From Spirochaetales bacterium (lineage in GTDB: Bacteria > Spirochaetota > Spirochaetia > Treponematales > Treponemataceae): 45,656 bases of DNA. The stretch lies in NCBI GenBank assembly GCA_029098225.1, contig JAQXNX010000015.1:1-45656 (forward strand), in the 5' to 3' direction. Position numbers and translations under genes: made by a program. Every line of letters begins with the position of its first letter. Within the stretch, counting starts at the first letter, position 1. Positions 17,044 to 25,990 of the stretch are shown piece by piece. The notes beneath the pieces were generated by a model. It was not told the origin of the DNA, ran no database searches, and worked only from the letters and a program-made list of their open reading frames with translations.

Positions 17044-18498
17044 TTGAAGCACAATAAAAGCCTCAGAAAAACACTTCTTATTACTTATATTTTCCTTCTT
17101 TTTATTACGCTCATCCCTTCAGTTTTTTCCGTTGTAGTTTTTCAAGTTCATACAAAACAATACAGTCAGATAATTTCAAATGTCAGTACAGCGAACAGAA
17201 TCAGTTCAATAGCAAAAAATGATGTTCCGGCTGAATTGTGGAATATAATATGTGGTAAAAAAGAAATTGAATCAGCAGATCACAATAAAATGCTGGATAA
17301 TATTTTTTCCGGTCTTTCTCTAATGCTTCTTACGAACAAAAACGAAGAAAGCCGCGGAAAGCTTGAAGTTGCAAACAGAGCCTACACTACTCTTAGACGA
17401 AATGTCGATATGCTGATTTCCAAAATGAAAACAGGAAGTCTCGTTACTCAAAACGAAGCTACGCTTGACGAAATCAGAACAATTACGTCTCTCTTTTCTG
17501 ATATTATGAATGACTTTATCGTTACAGAAATTGAATATGCAAACCAGACAAATCAGTCGCTTAGAAATACTTCAATTATTCTTACAGCAATTCAAATTAT
17601 AATCACAGTTCTGGCAATTATTATTTCTATTAACAGCTTTATAAGTGTATCAGGCGCAGTACAAAAACCAATAGCCGATATGGAAAAGCTTTCTACAAAA
17701 GTTGCAAACGGAGATCTTACCGCCCGTATAGATATTCCAAAGGTTGATGAACTTGATACTCTGGCAGAAAACTTGAATTCCATGACAGAACAGATTGATG
17801 TTTTAATTAAAAAAAATATGGAAGAACAAAAGAATTTTCAAAAGGCAGAAATGAAGGCTCTTCAAGCTCAGATTACGCCTCACTTCTTATACAATACATT
17901 TGATACAATTGTATGGCTTGCAGAGGAAGAGCACACAGATGAAGTTGTAAAAATTACAAAAGCTTTTTCTGACTTTCTGCGTATTTCTCTAAGCCGGGGT
18001 CACGAATGGATCACTGTTTCTCAGGAGCTGGAGCACATTAAGAATTATTTAACTATTCAAAAAATCCGCTATGCAGATATTTTAAATTATTCAATTGATG
18101 CAGATGAATCCTTAATGAATATAAAAATGATTAAATTAATTTTACAGCCTCTTGTTGAAAATGCAATTTACCATGGAATAAAAAATAAACGTGGACGAGG
18201 AGAACTAAAAGTTAGTGTTCATTACACCGATGAAACTAATTCAATAATTCAATTCACAGTAGAAGATAATGGAGCCGGCTTTACAGAAGAACGACTTGGC
18301 CAGGTTAGAAACGAATTAAGAACTGGATCGCAGGATTCGGAAAAACTATCTTCTGTTTATGGCCTTTACAATGTAAATAAAAAGCTTAAGCTTTACTATG
18401 GTGATCATACCGAAGGACTTATTATTGAATCTGAATCTGGAAAAGGAAGTAAAATTTCTTTTAGGATTCCAGTCACAGAAGGGGGAGCTAATGTATAG
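17044..18498 (+). CDS. YesM-type sensor histidine kinase
   Basis: A 484-residue kinase. Membrane helices lie near 10-33 and 178-200, enclosing a helical periplasmic domain; then come a HAMP domain (about 200-255), a His_kinase domain with phosphoacceptor His280 (QAQITPHFLYNTFD), and an ATPase domain with N box (LVENAIYHGIKN) and G1 box (VEDNGAGF). It starts with TTG at 17044, supported by GGAGG about 7 bp upstream. The periplasmic domain would touch the binding protein encoded just before. Its stop lies inside the start of the next gene, so the three form one operon. Confidence 0.92.
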   Translation: MKHNKSLRKTLLITYIFLLFITLIPSVFSVVVFQVHTKQYSQIISNVSTANRISSIAKNDVPAELWNIICGKKEIESADHNKMLDNIFSGLSLMLLTNKNEESRGKLEVANRAYTTLRRNVDMLISKMKTGSLVTQNEATLDEIRTITSLFSDIMNDFIVTEIEYANQTNQSLRNTSIILTAIQIIITVLAIIISINSFISVSGAVQKPIADMEKLSTKVANGDLTARIDIPKVDELDTLAENLNSMTEQIDVLIKKNMEEQKNFQKAEMKALQAQITPHFLYNTFDTIVWLAEEEHTDEVVKITKAFSDFLRISLSRGHEWITVSQELEHIKNYLTIQKIRYADILNYSIDADESLMNIKMIKLILQPLVENAIYHGIKNKRGRGELKVSVHYTDETNSIIQFTVEDNGAGFTEERLGQVRNELRTGSQDSEKLSSVYGLYNVNKKLKLYYGDHTEGLIIESESGKGSKISFRIPVTEGGANV

Positions 18499-20089
18499 CG
18501 TTTTTGCAGTTGATGATGAACCTATTGTACTAGAAGGAATCCGTTCCAAAATTGACTGGGAAGGCAGTGGTTTTACCTTTGCCGGTGAAGCTACAGACGG
18601 AGAAATTGCCCTATCTATGATTCATGAAATAAAACCTGATATTCTGATTACCGATATAAAAATGCCTTTTATGGATGGACTGCAGTTAGCTCAGGCTATC
18701 AAGCAGACTCAGCCATGGATAAAAATAATTATTCTTTCAGGACATGATGAATTTGATTATGCAAAAAAAGCAATTTCTATTGGCATTGAAGATTATCTTT
18801 TAAAACCTTTTACTCCGGATGAACTTATTACAAGCCTTAATAAAACCGCAGCCCAAATAGATAAAGAAAGAAAGCAGCTGTCTGATATTTCAAAAATGAA
18901 GGAAGAATTGAAATCAAAAGAAGCGCTTATAAAAAAAGATTTCTTAAACAATCTTGTTCACGGAGAGGCAGACACAAATAATTTAATGCAAAAATGTGGA
19001 GAACTGGGAATTAATCTTATTTCAAGATACTACAAGGTTCTTATAAGCCGCATAGAAAGCCGTTCTGGAAACACCCAGAATCAACAGGAAGCCTGCTCTC
19101 TGTTGAACTCTTATTCTTCTGCAATTAGCGAAGCAGTTTCATTTTTTCATCATACAAATCTGTTAGTATGCATATTTAAGGGAACTTCACAAAATGAACT
19201 TGAAGATAATATTTTTCGCGCCGCAGAAACTATAAGTCACATTGCAACAAAAAATGAAGATTGTACAGTCCTGACGGCAATAGGAAAAACCGTAGAGCAT
19301 CTTTCTCAGCTTAAAATTTCGTACGAAGATGCAAAAAAAATTCTGGACGTAAACAGCAAGAACTTAGAAAACAGAATTATAAGTTCGGATGATCTTACAG
19401 ACTTTTCATCCAGAGAAAACAATGAAACGGTTCTGGATATTAGAGAAGGAGATCCTCTCGTTGATAAATTAAAATATGCTGCAAAAGGGGATGTTCAAAA
19501 TATAATAGAAGAATCTATGGAGCTTATAAAAAAGAATCCCGACCAGTTCAGTGTATTCGCATCCTATCTGCTTGTAGATTTAATTTTTGCAGTATCTAAA
19601 TTAGTTGAAAAGCTTGGTGGAAATATAAAAGAATTAAACCCGGAAATTTTACAGAGAAAATTCATTGATGATGCAGTATCTGATGAATCACGTTTTACAA
19701 AAACTCTGGAACAGGTTTTAAACTTTGCGCTTGAATTCCGCGACTCAAAAGTAACCGGAAAATATGCGGATGTTATTTTAAAGGCTAAACGCTTTATTGA
19801 AGAAAACTATTCAGATCAGAACACAACTTTAACTACAGTCGCAGAAGTTGTTTGCCTGAGTCCAAATCATTTCAGTACGATTTTCTCACAGGAATGTAAA
19901 ACTACTTTTATTGAATACCTTACGAACGTTCGTTTGGAAAATGCTAAACGTCTTATGCGCGAAACAGACATGAAAGGATACGATATAGCATATGAATGCG
20001 GATTTTCAGATCCACACTACTTCAGCTATATATTCAAAAAAAACACGGGACTTTCGCCCCGTGAATATAAACTTAGTGTTGAAAAATAA
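18491..20089 (+). CDS. Response regulator, receiver plus AraC-type DNA-binding domain
   Basis: A 532-residue YesN-like regulator. The receiver domain has the acidic pair DDE at residues 8-10, phosphorylation site Asp55 (ILITDIKMPF) and the conserved Lys in LLKPF. A long middle region of unknown fold follows, then a C-terminal AraC/XylS double helix-turn-helix (TTVAEVVCLSPNHFSTIF, then GYDIAYECGFSDPHYFSYIFKKNTGLSPREY). The start at 18491 is preceded by GGGGGAG and overlaps the kinase stop by 8 bp; a longer frame exists upstream but runs inside the kinase gene. Expected target: the convergent ABC importer operon. Confidence 0.93.
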   Translation: MYSVFAVDDEPIVLEGIRSKIDWEGSGFTFAGEATDGEIALSMIHEIKPDILITDIKMPFMDGLQLAQAIKQTQPWIKIIILSGHDEFDYAKKAISIGIEDYLLKPFTPDELITSLNKTAAQIDKERKQLSDISKMKEELKSKEALIKKDFLNNLVHGEADTNNLMQKCGELGINLISRYYKVLISRIESRSGNTQNQQEACSLLNSYSSAISEAVSFFHHTNLLVCIFKGTSQNELEDNIFRAAETISHIATKNEDCTVLTAIGKTVEHLSQLKISYEDAKKILDVNSKNLENRIISSDDLTDFSSRENNETVLDIREGDPLVDKLKYAAKGDVQNIIEESMELIKKNPDQFSVFASYLLVDLIFAVSKLVEKLGGNIKELNPEILQRKFIDDAVSDESRFTKTLEQVLNFALEFRDSKVTGKYADVILKAKRFIEENYSDQNTTLTTVAEVVCLSPNHFSTIFSQECKTTFIEYLTNVRLENAKRLMRETDMKGYDIAYECGFSDPHYFSYIFKKNTGLSPREYKLSVEK

Positions 20090-20111
20090 GACGACAAGCT
20101 ATGCTTGCAGA

Positions 20112-21173
20112 CTAACCCGCCATATTTCCCAGTTTCTTTTTTCTCTGAGAAAGAATGACACTCTGCAATACAATAAAGAATGCAAGCATAAGTCCGGTTG
20201 TAATGCTCTGCCAGTAAGGTTCTCGTAAACCAGCTGCAACAACAATGTTATTAATTGTCTTAAGGGACATAACACCAAACATGGTTCCTACAACACTACC
20301 AACACCACCGCTAAGCAAAGTACCTCCGATAATTGAAGAAGCAATTGCCTGCATTTCTGCAGCTGTGGCACTAGAAGCATTACCGGCACCTGTATGAAGC
20401 AGATAACAGAAACCTGCAATACCAGCCAGAACACCACATAAAACATAAGCAAGGAACTGAGTTCTTCGAACATTAATACCAAGCATAAGAGCACTTTCTA
20501 CATTTCCACCAACTGCATAAAGATTACGGCCAAAACGAGTCCATCGCAGCATAGCCCATAAAAGCAACACTACTAAAAGTGCTATTATAACACCAACTTC
20601 TATATAAGCCGGAATCCAGTTACCATTACGAGCCCAGGTACCAAGGAAAGGAATATCAACATAAAAATCCTTAAGTGCAAGGAACATTTCATTATTTGCT
20701 GTACGAGGTGCAGTACTTACTACAGTTGTCATTCCTCGTGTAAAGAACATTCCGGCAAGAGTAACAATAAAAGGCTGAATCTTAAGGAAAGAAACAAAGT
20801 AACCTTGTATAATACCCATTGCAAGACCAATACCAAGCGAAATTACAATCGAGCTGAAAATTCCACCTGCCTTATCTTCCATAAATACAACAGATGCCAT
20901 TGTAATAAGGGCAATTGAACCACCAACCGAAATATCAATTCCACCAGTAATCATTACTATTGTAAGACCACATGCAGCAACAATAAGATAGGCATTGTTA
21001 TTAAATAAATCAAGAAATTGCTGAGGATTTAAAAATCCACCGCCCCAGATAATCATTGCAAGAACATACATTCCAACAAAAATACATATAGTAATCAAAA
21101 GAAGAAGTGAAGTATTTGAGAGAGGTTGTCTTTTTTCTTTCTTCCCAAAAAGATTTGTAAAAATATTTGCCAT
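20112..21173 (-). CDS. yjfF: Sugar ABC transporter permease, YjfF type
   Basis: A 353-residue inner-membrane permease of the RbsC/YjfF family (BPD_transp_2), with about eight to ten helices. The region ITGGIDISVGGSIALITM is the conserved block preceding the substrate path, and SSIIGGTLLSGGVGSVVGTMFG is the cytoplasmic loop that contacts the ATPase. It is last in a ytfQ-ytfR-ytfT-yjfF order identical to the E. coli galactofuranose importer. It starts 2 bp after the end of ytfT, and its stop lies 22 bp from that of the response regulator. Confidence 0.88.
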   Translation of the reverse strand: MANIFTNLFGKKEKRQPLSNTSLLLLITICIFVGMYVLAMIIWGGGFLNPQQFLDLFNNNAYLIVAACGLTIVMITGGIDISVGGSIALITMASVVFMEDKAGGIFSSIVISLGIGLAMGIIQGYFVSFLKIQPFIVTLAGMFFTRGMTTVVSTAPRTANNEMFLALKDFYVDIPFLGTWARNGNWIPAYIEVGVIIALLVVLLLWAMLRWTRFGRNLYAVGGNVESALMLGINVRRTQFLAYVLCGVLAGIAGFCYLLHTGAGNASSATAAEMQAIASSIIGGTLLSGGVGSVVGTMFGVMSLKTINNIVVAAGLREPYWQSITTGLMLAFFIVLQSVILSQRKKKLGNMAG

Positions 21174-21175
21174 AA

Positions 21176-22252
21176 TTATCTAGCCTCCACTGCTCTTTTA
21201 TTAATTTTTGCCTGAATCAAATTCTTAAAATGTTTAATCCATGACTTAACAACAGAAGAACCTGCAACAACTATTATTATAATTACAATAGCTTTATATG
21301 CTTTTACAGAAGTTGAAGGAACTTTCATAGAATACAAAGTTGTTGTCAATGCCTGAATAATATAAGCACCAAGAATTGAACCAGATAACTTAAACTTACC
21401 GCCACCAAGAGAGTTTCCACCAATAGCTACAGCAAGAATAGCATCCATTTCTATATCTATAAGTACTGTTTCGTGGTTAATAATTCCAGTTCTACAAACG
21501 CTCATAGAACCAGCCATAGTAACGCAGATACCAAGAATAATGAAAACAGCATATTTCCATACAGTCGGATTAATTCCATTTAATTTTGCAGCGCGCTCAT
21601 TAATTCCTACAGACTGAATGTAAAGCCCTAAAGTTGTTTTCTTCAAGAGCAGATTAATCAGAATGGTAAATATTATAACCGTAATAATAGGAGTTGGAAT
21701 TGGTACATGAGGAATAAAACTTCCCATATATTTCAGAAGATTACTTTCTACACTAGGACTTGCTCCACCATTAATCCAGTAAGCAATTGGTCGTCCTGCA
21801 GTAAAGAGAATCAAAGATGCAATCATCGGTTGAATATTAAACTTTGCAATGAGTGTTCCGTTGAATAAACAGAAAAGGATTGCAACAATACATGCAACAA
21901 TGAGTCCAAGAATAATTGTGCCTGCATTAATATTTCCTGTCCTTAGAATCTTTACAAACATAGAACCTGCAATTGCTGACAAAGCACCTATGGAAATATC
22001 CTGACCTTTTGTAGCAGAAGTAATAAGAGTCATTCCTATAGAAAGAATTACAAGCTCCGAAGCACCGTTCAAAATACTTATAAGATTTCCTGTAAGAACT
22101 ATATTTCCAAGATTATTCTTATTAATCATAATAGAAAAGAATCCCGGATCTCGAATAAGATTAAAAATAACCAGAACAATCAGTGCAATAAGCGGAATTG
22201 CAAGCTGCGACTGGAAGATTTTCTTAATTTTATCAAAAATTTTATTTGCCAT
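21176..22252 (-). CDS. ytfT: Sugar ABC transporter permease, YtfT type
   Basis: The 358-residue partner of YjfF in a heterodimeric permease. Visible blocks are SIGMTLITSATKGQDISIGALSAIAG, split here as the conserved substrate-path helix entry, and AILAVAIGGNSLGGGKFKLSG as the ATPase contact loop. I chose the ATG at 22252 (MANKIFDKIKKIF) because GGAGG lies 11 bp upstream; a longer frame to 22273 would start inside the ATPase gene. It overlaps the end of ytfR by 11 bp, so translation is coupled. Confidence 0.87.
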   Translation of the reverse strand: MANKIFDKIKKIFQSQLAIPLIALIVLVIFNLIRDPGFFSIMINKNNLGNIVLTGNLISILNGASELVILSIGMTLITSATKGQDISIGALSAIAGSMFVKILRTGNINAGTIILGLIVACIVAILFCLFNGTLIAKFNIQPMIASLILFTAGRPIAYWINGGASPSVESNLLKYMGSFIPHVPIPTPIITVIIFTILINLLLKKTTLGLYIQSVGINERAAKLNGINPTVWKYAVFIILGICVTMAGSMSVCRTGIINHETVLIDIEMDAILAVAIGGNSLGGGKFKLSGSILGAYIIQALTTTLYSMKVPSTSVKAYKAIVIIIIVVAGSSVVKSWIKHFKNLIQAKINKRAVEAR

Positions 22253-23762
22253 TTTGTGCTTTTCCTCCCGCAATAGTTTGCATAATTACATCAGAACGTA
22301 AAAGATCATCCTTAAGTTCTCCAACAATTTTTCGGTCACGCATAACTATTAATCTCTGACATACAGAAAGCATTTCTTCTATTTCCGAAGAGATGAAGGT
22401 TACACTAACACCTTCTTCGGCAAGCTTAAGAACAAGTTTCTGAATTTCAAGTTTTGTTCCGACATCAATACCACGAGTTGGTTCATCAAGAATAAGATAT
22501 TGAGGGTGAGTTAAAAGCCAGCGTGCAAGAATAACCTTCTGCTGGTTTCCACCCGAAAGAGATTTTATAGGAGTTTCTTTTGAGGCTGTTTTAATTTCCA
22601 GCATATCAATAAATTCATCAGCAAGTTTTTCCTGCTCTGCACGACTGATTGGTTTTGTAAAACCATTGAGAACCTGCAGGGCAAGGATAATATTTTCACG
22701 AACTGAAAGATCCTGAATAATTCCGTCTCCCTTGCGGTCCTCAGGAAGATAACCAATACCAGCTTTCATGGCATCTTTTGGAGAAGTAATTTTTATATTT
22801 TTACCGTTTACTTTTACCTTTCCACCAGTAACTCGATCGGCTGCAAAAATAGCACGTACACTTTCGCTTCGACCAGAACCAAGAAGACCCGTAAAACCAT
22901 TAACTTCTCCCTTATTAATCAAAAAGTCAAAAGGCTTAATACCTTCACTGCTGGAAAGCCCTTCAGCTTCGTATACAACAGTACCTGCTCCAGTATAAGG
23001 CCTTTTCTGATTTTTAAGATTCGTCATATCTTCCATATCTTTTCCAAGCATGGCAGAAATAAGCTTTACACGAGGAAGCTCGCTAACAGTAAATTGTCCT
23101 ACAAGTTCACCGTTACGTAAAACTGTAATTTTATCGCAAACCTCGTAAACCTGCTCAAGGAAGTGTGTAATAAATATAATTCCAACATTTCTTTCCTTCA
23201 GGTCACGCATAAGCTTAAAAAGAAGTTCAACCTCTTTTTCATCCAGAGAAGAAGTCGGTTCATCAAGAATAAGAACCTTACATTCCATATCCACAGCACG
23301 AGCAATTGCAACCATCTGTTGAACAGCAAGAGAACAGGTTCCAAGCTGCTGACCTGGCTTTGCCGGAATATTAAGTTTTGTTAAAAGTTCCCCTGCCTTT
23401 TTTTCCTGCAAGCGGCGATTAACAAACTTATAATTTCCGCGCCCTATATACATATTCTCTGCCACACTTAAATTCGGACAGAGAGTAATTTCCTGATATA
23501 CAGTAGAGATGCCAAGATTCTGGGCATCTTGAGGAGAACGAATTGTTACAGGCTCTTCATGACCCTCAATTCTGATTTCACCGGCGTCCTTTTCATATAC
23601 ACCTGTGATAACCTTTACCAGAGTAGATTTTCCAGCTCCGTTTTCTCCCATAAGCGCATGAATCTCTCCCTTATTGAGTGTAAAGTCAACATTCTGCAAA
23701 GCCTTTACACCCGGGAATTCCTTGTAGATTCCACGCATAGATAAAACAACATTATTTTCCAT
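22242..23762 (-). CDS. ytfR: Sugar ABC transporter ATP-binding protein, YtfR/RbsA type
   Basis: A 506-residue protein with two fused ABC domains. The first has Walker A GENGAGKST, signature SLAVQQMVAIARA (a variant) and Walker B KVLILDEPTSSLD. The second has a degenerate Walker A (GLLGSGRSE), a good signature LSGGNQQKVILARW and Walker B YLILDEPTRGID. This asymmetry is normal for the RbsA/MglA/YtfR group, which energises sugar import. It lies 227 bp behind the binding-protein gene, with a terminator-like hairpin between. Confidence 0.93.
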   Translation of the reverse strand: MENNVVLSMRGIYKEFPGVKALQNVDFTLNKGEIHALMGENGAGKSTLVKVITGVYEKDAGEIRIEGHEEPVTIRSPQDAQNLGISTVYQEITLCPNLSVAENMYIGRGNYKFVNRRLQEKKAGELLTKLNIPAKPGQQLGTCSLAVQQMVAIARAVDMECKVLILDEPTSSLDEKEVELLFKLMRDLKERNVGIIFITHFLEQVYEVCDKITVLRNGELVGQFTVSELPRVKLISAMLGKDMEDMTNLKNQKRPYTGAGTVVYEAEGLSSSEGIKPFDFLINKGEVNGFTGLLGSGRSESVRAIFAADRVTGGKVKVNGKNIKITSPKDAMKAGIGYLPEDRKGDGIIQDLSVRENIILALQVLNGFTKPISRAEQEKLADEFIDMLEIKTASKETPIKSLSGGNQQKVILARWLLTHPQYLILDEPTRGIDVGTKLEIQKLVLKLAEEGVSVTFISSEIEEMLSVCQRLIVMRDRKIVGELKDDLLRSDVIMQTIAGGKAQNGK

Positions 23763-23921
23763 TTTTAAGTCCTAAATATGAAAGATCAAAAATTACCTTT
23801 GTAATCTTATTAAGCTAAATATTTATTACGGCCATAAAAGGCCTTCAACGAATATTAATAAAGAAATATTGTAAACAAGATTTCTTTACTCACGCATTTT
23901 TTGTTTCGCAAAAAACTGCTT

Positions 23922-23964
23922 AAAAAAAACGGCGTAAAATATGCATCCTACACACTTTACGCCG
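23922..23964 (-). terminator. Terminator/attenuator between ytfQ and ytfR
   Basis: On the minus strand the stem CGGCGTAAA (from 23964) pairs with TTTACGCCG (to 23930) around a 16-nt loop and is followed by eight T. It starts 26 bp after the binding-protein gene. Partial read-through would give more binding protein than transporter. Confidence 0.8.
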
Positions 23965-23989
23965 AAATCATTAAAAGAGGACTTTGAAA

Positions 23990-24949
23990 TTAATCACCAA
24001 GACCGTATGTATTAATATCAGAATCAGTGATTGTTTTAGCATCGAATCCCTTTTCTGGATTATAGATAATCTTTGAAGGAACTTTGCCAGTCTTAATCAT
24101 GTCTTCGATAATAGCAGCCTGGAATGGTGAACACTGTCCATCATAGTTCCAGTTTCCTGCCTTAAGCTCACGAAGAGCCCATTTATTTGTATCGAATCCC
24201 ATAATTGTAACTTTACCATTTACACCGTGTGTGATACCTGCTTCATCAAGAGCTGCTACAGCACCCTTAGCCATATCATCATTTTCAGCATAAATTACAT
24301 TGAAATCTTCTTTTGAGTTGATAACAGATTCAACAATTTTCTTTGCGTTATCTGCACTCCAGTCAGCTGTCTGCTGAACAACTTTCTTCATTGTTCCTGC
24401 AGCAAATTCCTTATCCAATGCACCTGTACGACCAATCTGTGCAGCAGAACCCATGTGTCCCTGGAGGTGAATTACCTTGTACTCTTTAAGATTCTGAGCT
24501 TTAAGCCAAGCAACAGCTGATTCACCTTCTTTAGGCATATCAGAAACAACAGCAGCTTCATAAAGATTTTCTTTAACATCTGCAAGACGGTCAAAAAGGA
24601 ATACTTTAATTCCAGCTTTCTTTGCTTTATTAAAAGCAGAAGTCCAGCCAGCCATATCAGCAGGAGACAAAAGAATATAATCTACGCCTTCTGTAACAAA
24701 CTGAGAGAAAGCATTTAACTGTTCATCATTATTCATGCTGTAGAAAGTTTTTACATCATAACCTTTTTCTGCAGAGAATACAGTTTCCATATCCTTTACA
24801 TTAGCAGCACGGTAACCAGACTCTGAAGGCGGGTTATTGATAATACCAATTTTAATTTTGTCATTACCAGCTTTTGCCTTCTTTTTTGAAGCACCAAATA
24901 ATGATGCAACACACATAAGTGCAACAGCGAATATTACGCTTTTTTTCAT
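23990..24949 (-). CDS. ytfQ: Periplasmic sugar-binding protein, YtfQ type
   Basis: A 319-residue secreted type I binding protein. The signal peptide is MKKSVIFAVALMCVASLFGA with cleavage near residue 20. The mature protein has the expected two-lobe pattern: IKIGIINNPPSESGYRAANV, VDYILLSPADMAGWTSAFNKA, IKVFLFDRLAD and NVIYAENDDMAKGAVAALDE. Family resemblance to galactofuranose-binding YtfQ is good, but the true ligand could be another sugar. AGGAGG lies 8 bp before the ATG. It is first in the importer operon and is separated from ytfR by a terminator. Confidence 0.9.
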   Translation of the reverse strand: MKKSVIFAVALMCVASLFGASKKKAKAGNDKIKIGIINNPPSESGYRAANVKDMETVFSAEKGYDVKTFYSMNNDEQLNAFSQFVTEGVDYILLSPADMAGWTSAFNKAKKAGIKVFLFDRLADVKENLYEAAVVSDMPKEGESAVAWLKAQNLKEYKVIHLQGHMGSAAQIGRTGALDKEFAAGTMKKVVQQTADWSADNAKKIVESVINSKEDFNVIYAENDDMAKGAVAALDEAGITHGVNGKVTIMGFDTNKWALRELKAGNWNYDGQCSPFQAAIIEDMIKTGKVPSKIIYNPEKGFDAKTITDSDINTYGLGD

Positions 24950-25058
24950 CTAATTTTTCCTCCTATAGATGTTTTATTTTTGCTTACATCGTAATAATAC
25001 GCCCACTGCAACCAGATTTGAATGAAGAAATTTCGGAATTTATTTATGAATTTTTAAG

Positions 25059-25092
25059 AAAAAAAATAGCGGCAAACTATATGTCTGCCGCT
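25059..25092 (-). terminator. Terminator of the murI-purC operon
   Basis: On the minus strand AGCGGCA (25092-25086) pairs with TGCCGCT (25074-25068) around an 11-nt loop and is followed by a T-rich tail (complement of 25059-25066). It lies 44 bp after the purC stop. Confidence 0.78.
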
Positions 25093-25135
25093 TATATATA
25101 AATGTTTAAAATTTTACAAAAAAAGGTTAGAAAAT

Positions 25136-25981
25136 TTATTTACCACAAATACGTGTCTGGCACTCTTTATAAATAGCACTTGTCTTAGCAACAACGTCTG
25201 CAGGAATTTCCTTAATGTTTGGATCACCGGCAAGATTATTTGCCTTGAGCCAGTCGCGTACAAACTGCTTGTCGTAGCTTGCAGGACTTCCGCCAACTTC
25301 GTACTTAGAAGCATCCCAGAAGCGAGAGCTGTCAGGAGTAAGAACTTCGTCACCAAGTACGAGTTCTCCGTTTTCATCAAGACCAAATTCAAACTTAGTA
25401 TCGGCAATAATAATTCCGTTTTTGTAAGCATGCTCGTAGCATTTCTTATAAATTGCAAGAGCAGCTTTTTCAATCTTAGTACCAAGCTCTTCGCCAAGGT
25501 CGTCTTTCATATACTGAAGAGTAACATTAATATCATGACCTTCGGCAGCCTTAGTAGAAGGAGTTACGATAGGCTCTTCAAGCTTTTCAGCCTGCTTGTA
25601 TTCCTTATCAAACTTGTGACCAAGGAAAGGTTCGCCCTTCTTATAAGCCTCGTACATAGAACCAAACATATATCCGCGGACAATTACTTCATAAGGAATC
25701 ATCTTAAGCTTCTTTACAAGAATAGTGCGTCCTTCATATTCCGGCTTCTGGAATTCTGCAGGCATATCCTTCAAATCACTTGAAATCATGTGATTCTTAA
25801 CAATATCTTTTGTGTAGTCAAACCAGAAATTAGCAAGAGCGTTGAGCACCTTACCCTTGTCTGTAATCATTGTAGGCAGAATAACGTCAAAAGCAGAAAT
25901 TCTGTCAGTTGTAACAATTACCATGCGACCATCTTCAAGATCATAAACTTCTCTAACTTTACCCGAAATAATTTTCTTCAT
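25136..25981 (-). CDS. purC: SAICAR synthetase (phosphoribosylaminoimidazole-succinocarboxamide synthase)
   Basis: Joins CAIR and aspartate in purine synthesis, using ATP. The 281-residue sequence has the family features GKVREVYDL at the N-terminus, TDRISAFDV near residue 26, VRGYMFGSMYEAYKKG, IADTKFEFG and LTPDSSRFWDA, all part of the SAICAR synthetase signature set. It lies 9 bp behind murI, so the two are cotranscribed although functionally unrelated. No other purine genes are near. Confidence 0.97.
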   Translation of the reverse strand: MKKIISGKVREVYDLEDGRMVIVTTDRISAFDVILPTMITDKGKVLNALANFWFDYTKDIVKNHMISSDLKDMPAEFQKPEYEGRTILVKKLKMIPYEVIVRGYMFGSMYEAYKKGEPFLGHKFDKEYKQAEKLEEPIVTPSTKAAEGHDINVTLQYMKDDLGEELGTKIEKAALAIYKKCYEHAYKNGIIIADTKFEFGLDENGELVLGDEVLTPDSSRFWDASKYEVGGSPASYDKQFVRDWLKANNLAGDPNIKEIPADVVAKTSAIYKECQTRICGK

Positions 25982-25990
25982 CTTATACCT

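Noticed and set aside
20090..20111. Terminator between the convergent regulator and yjfF genes
   Set aside because: Only a 5-bp stem (CAAGC/GCTTG) without a T-run fits in the 22-bp gap.
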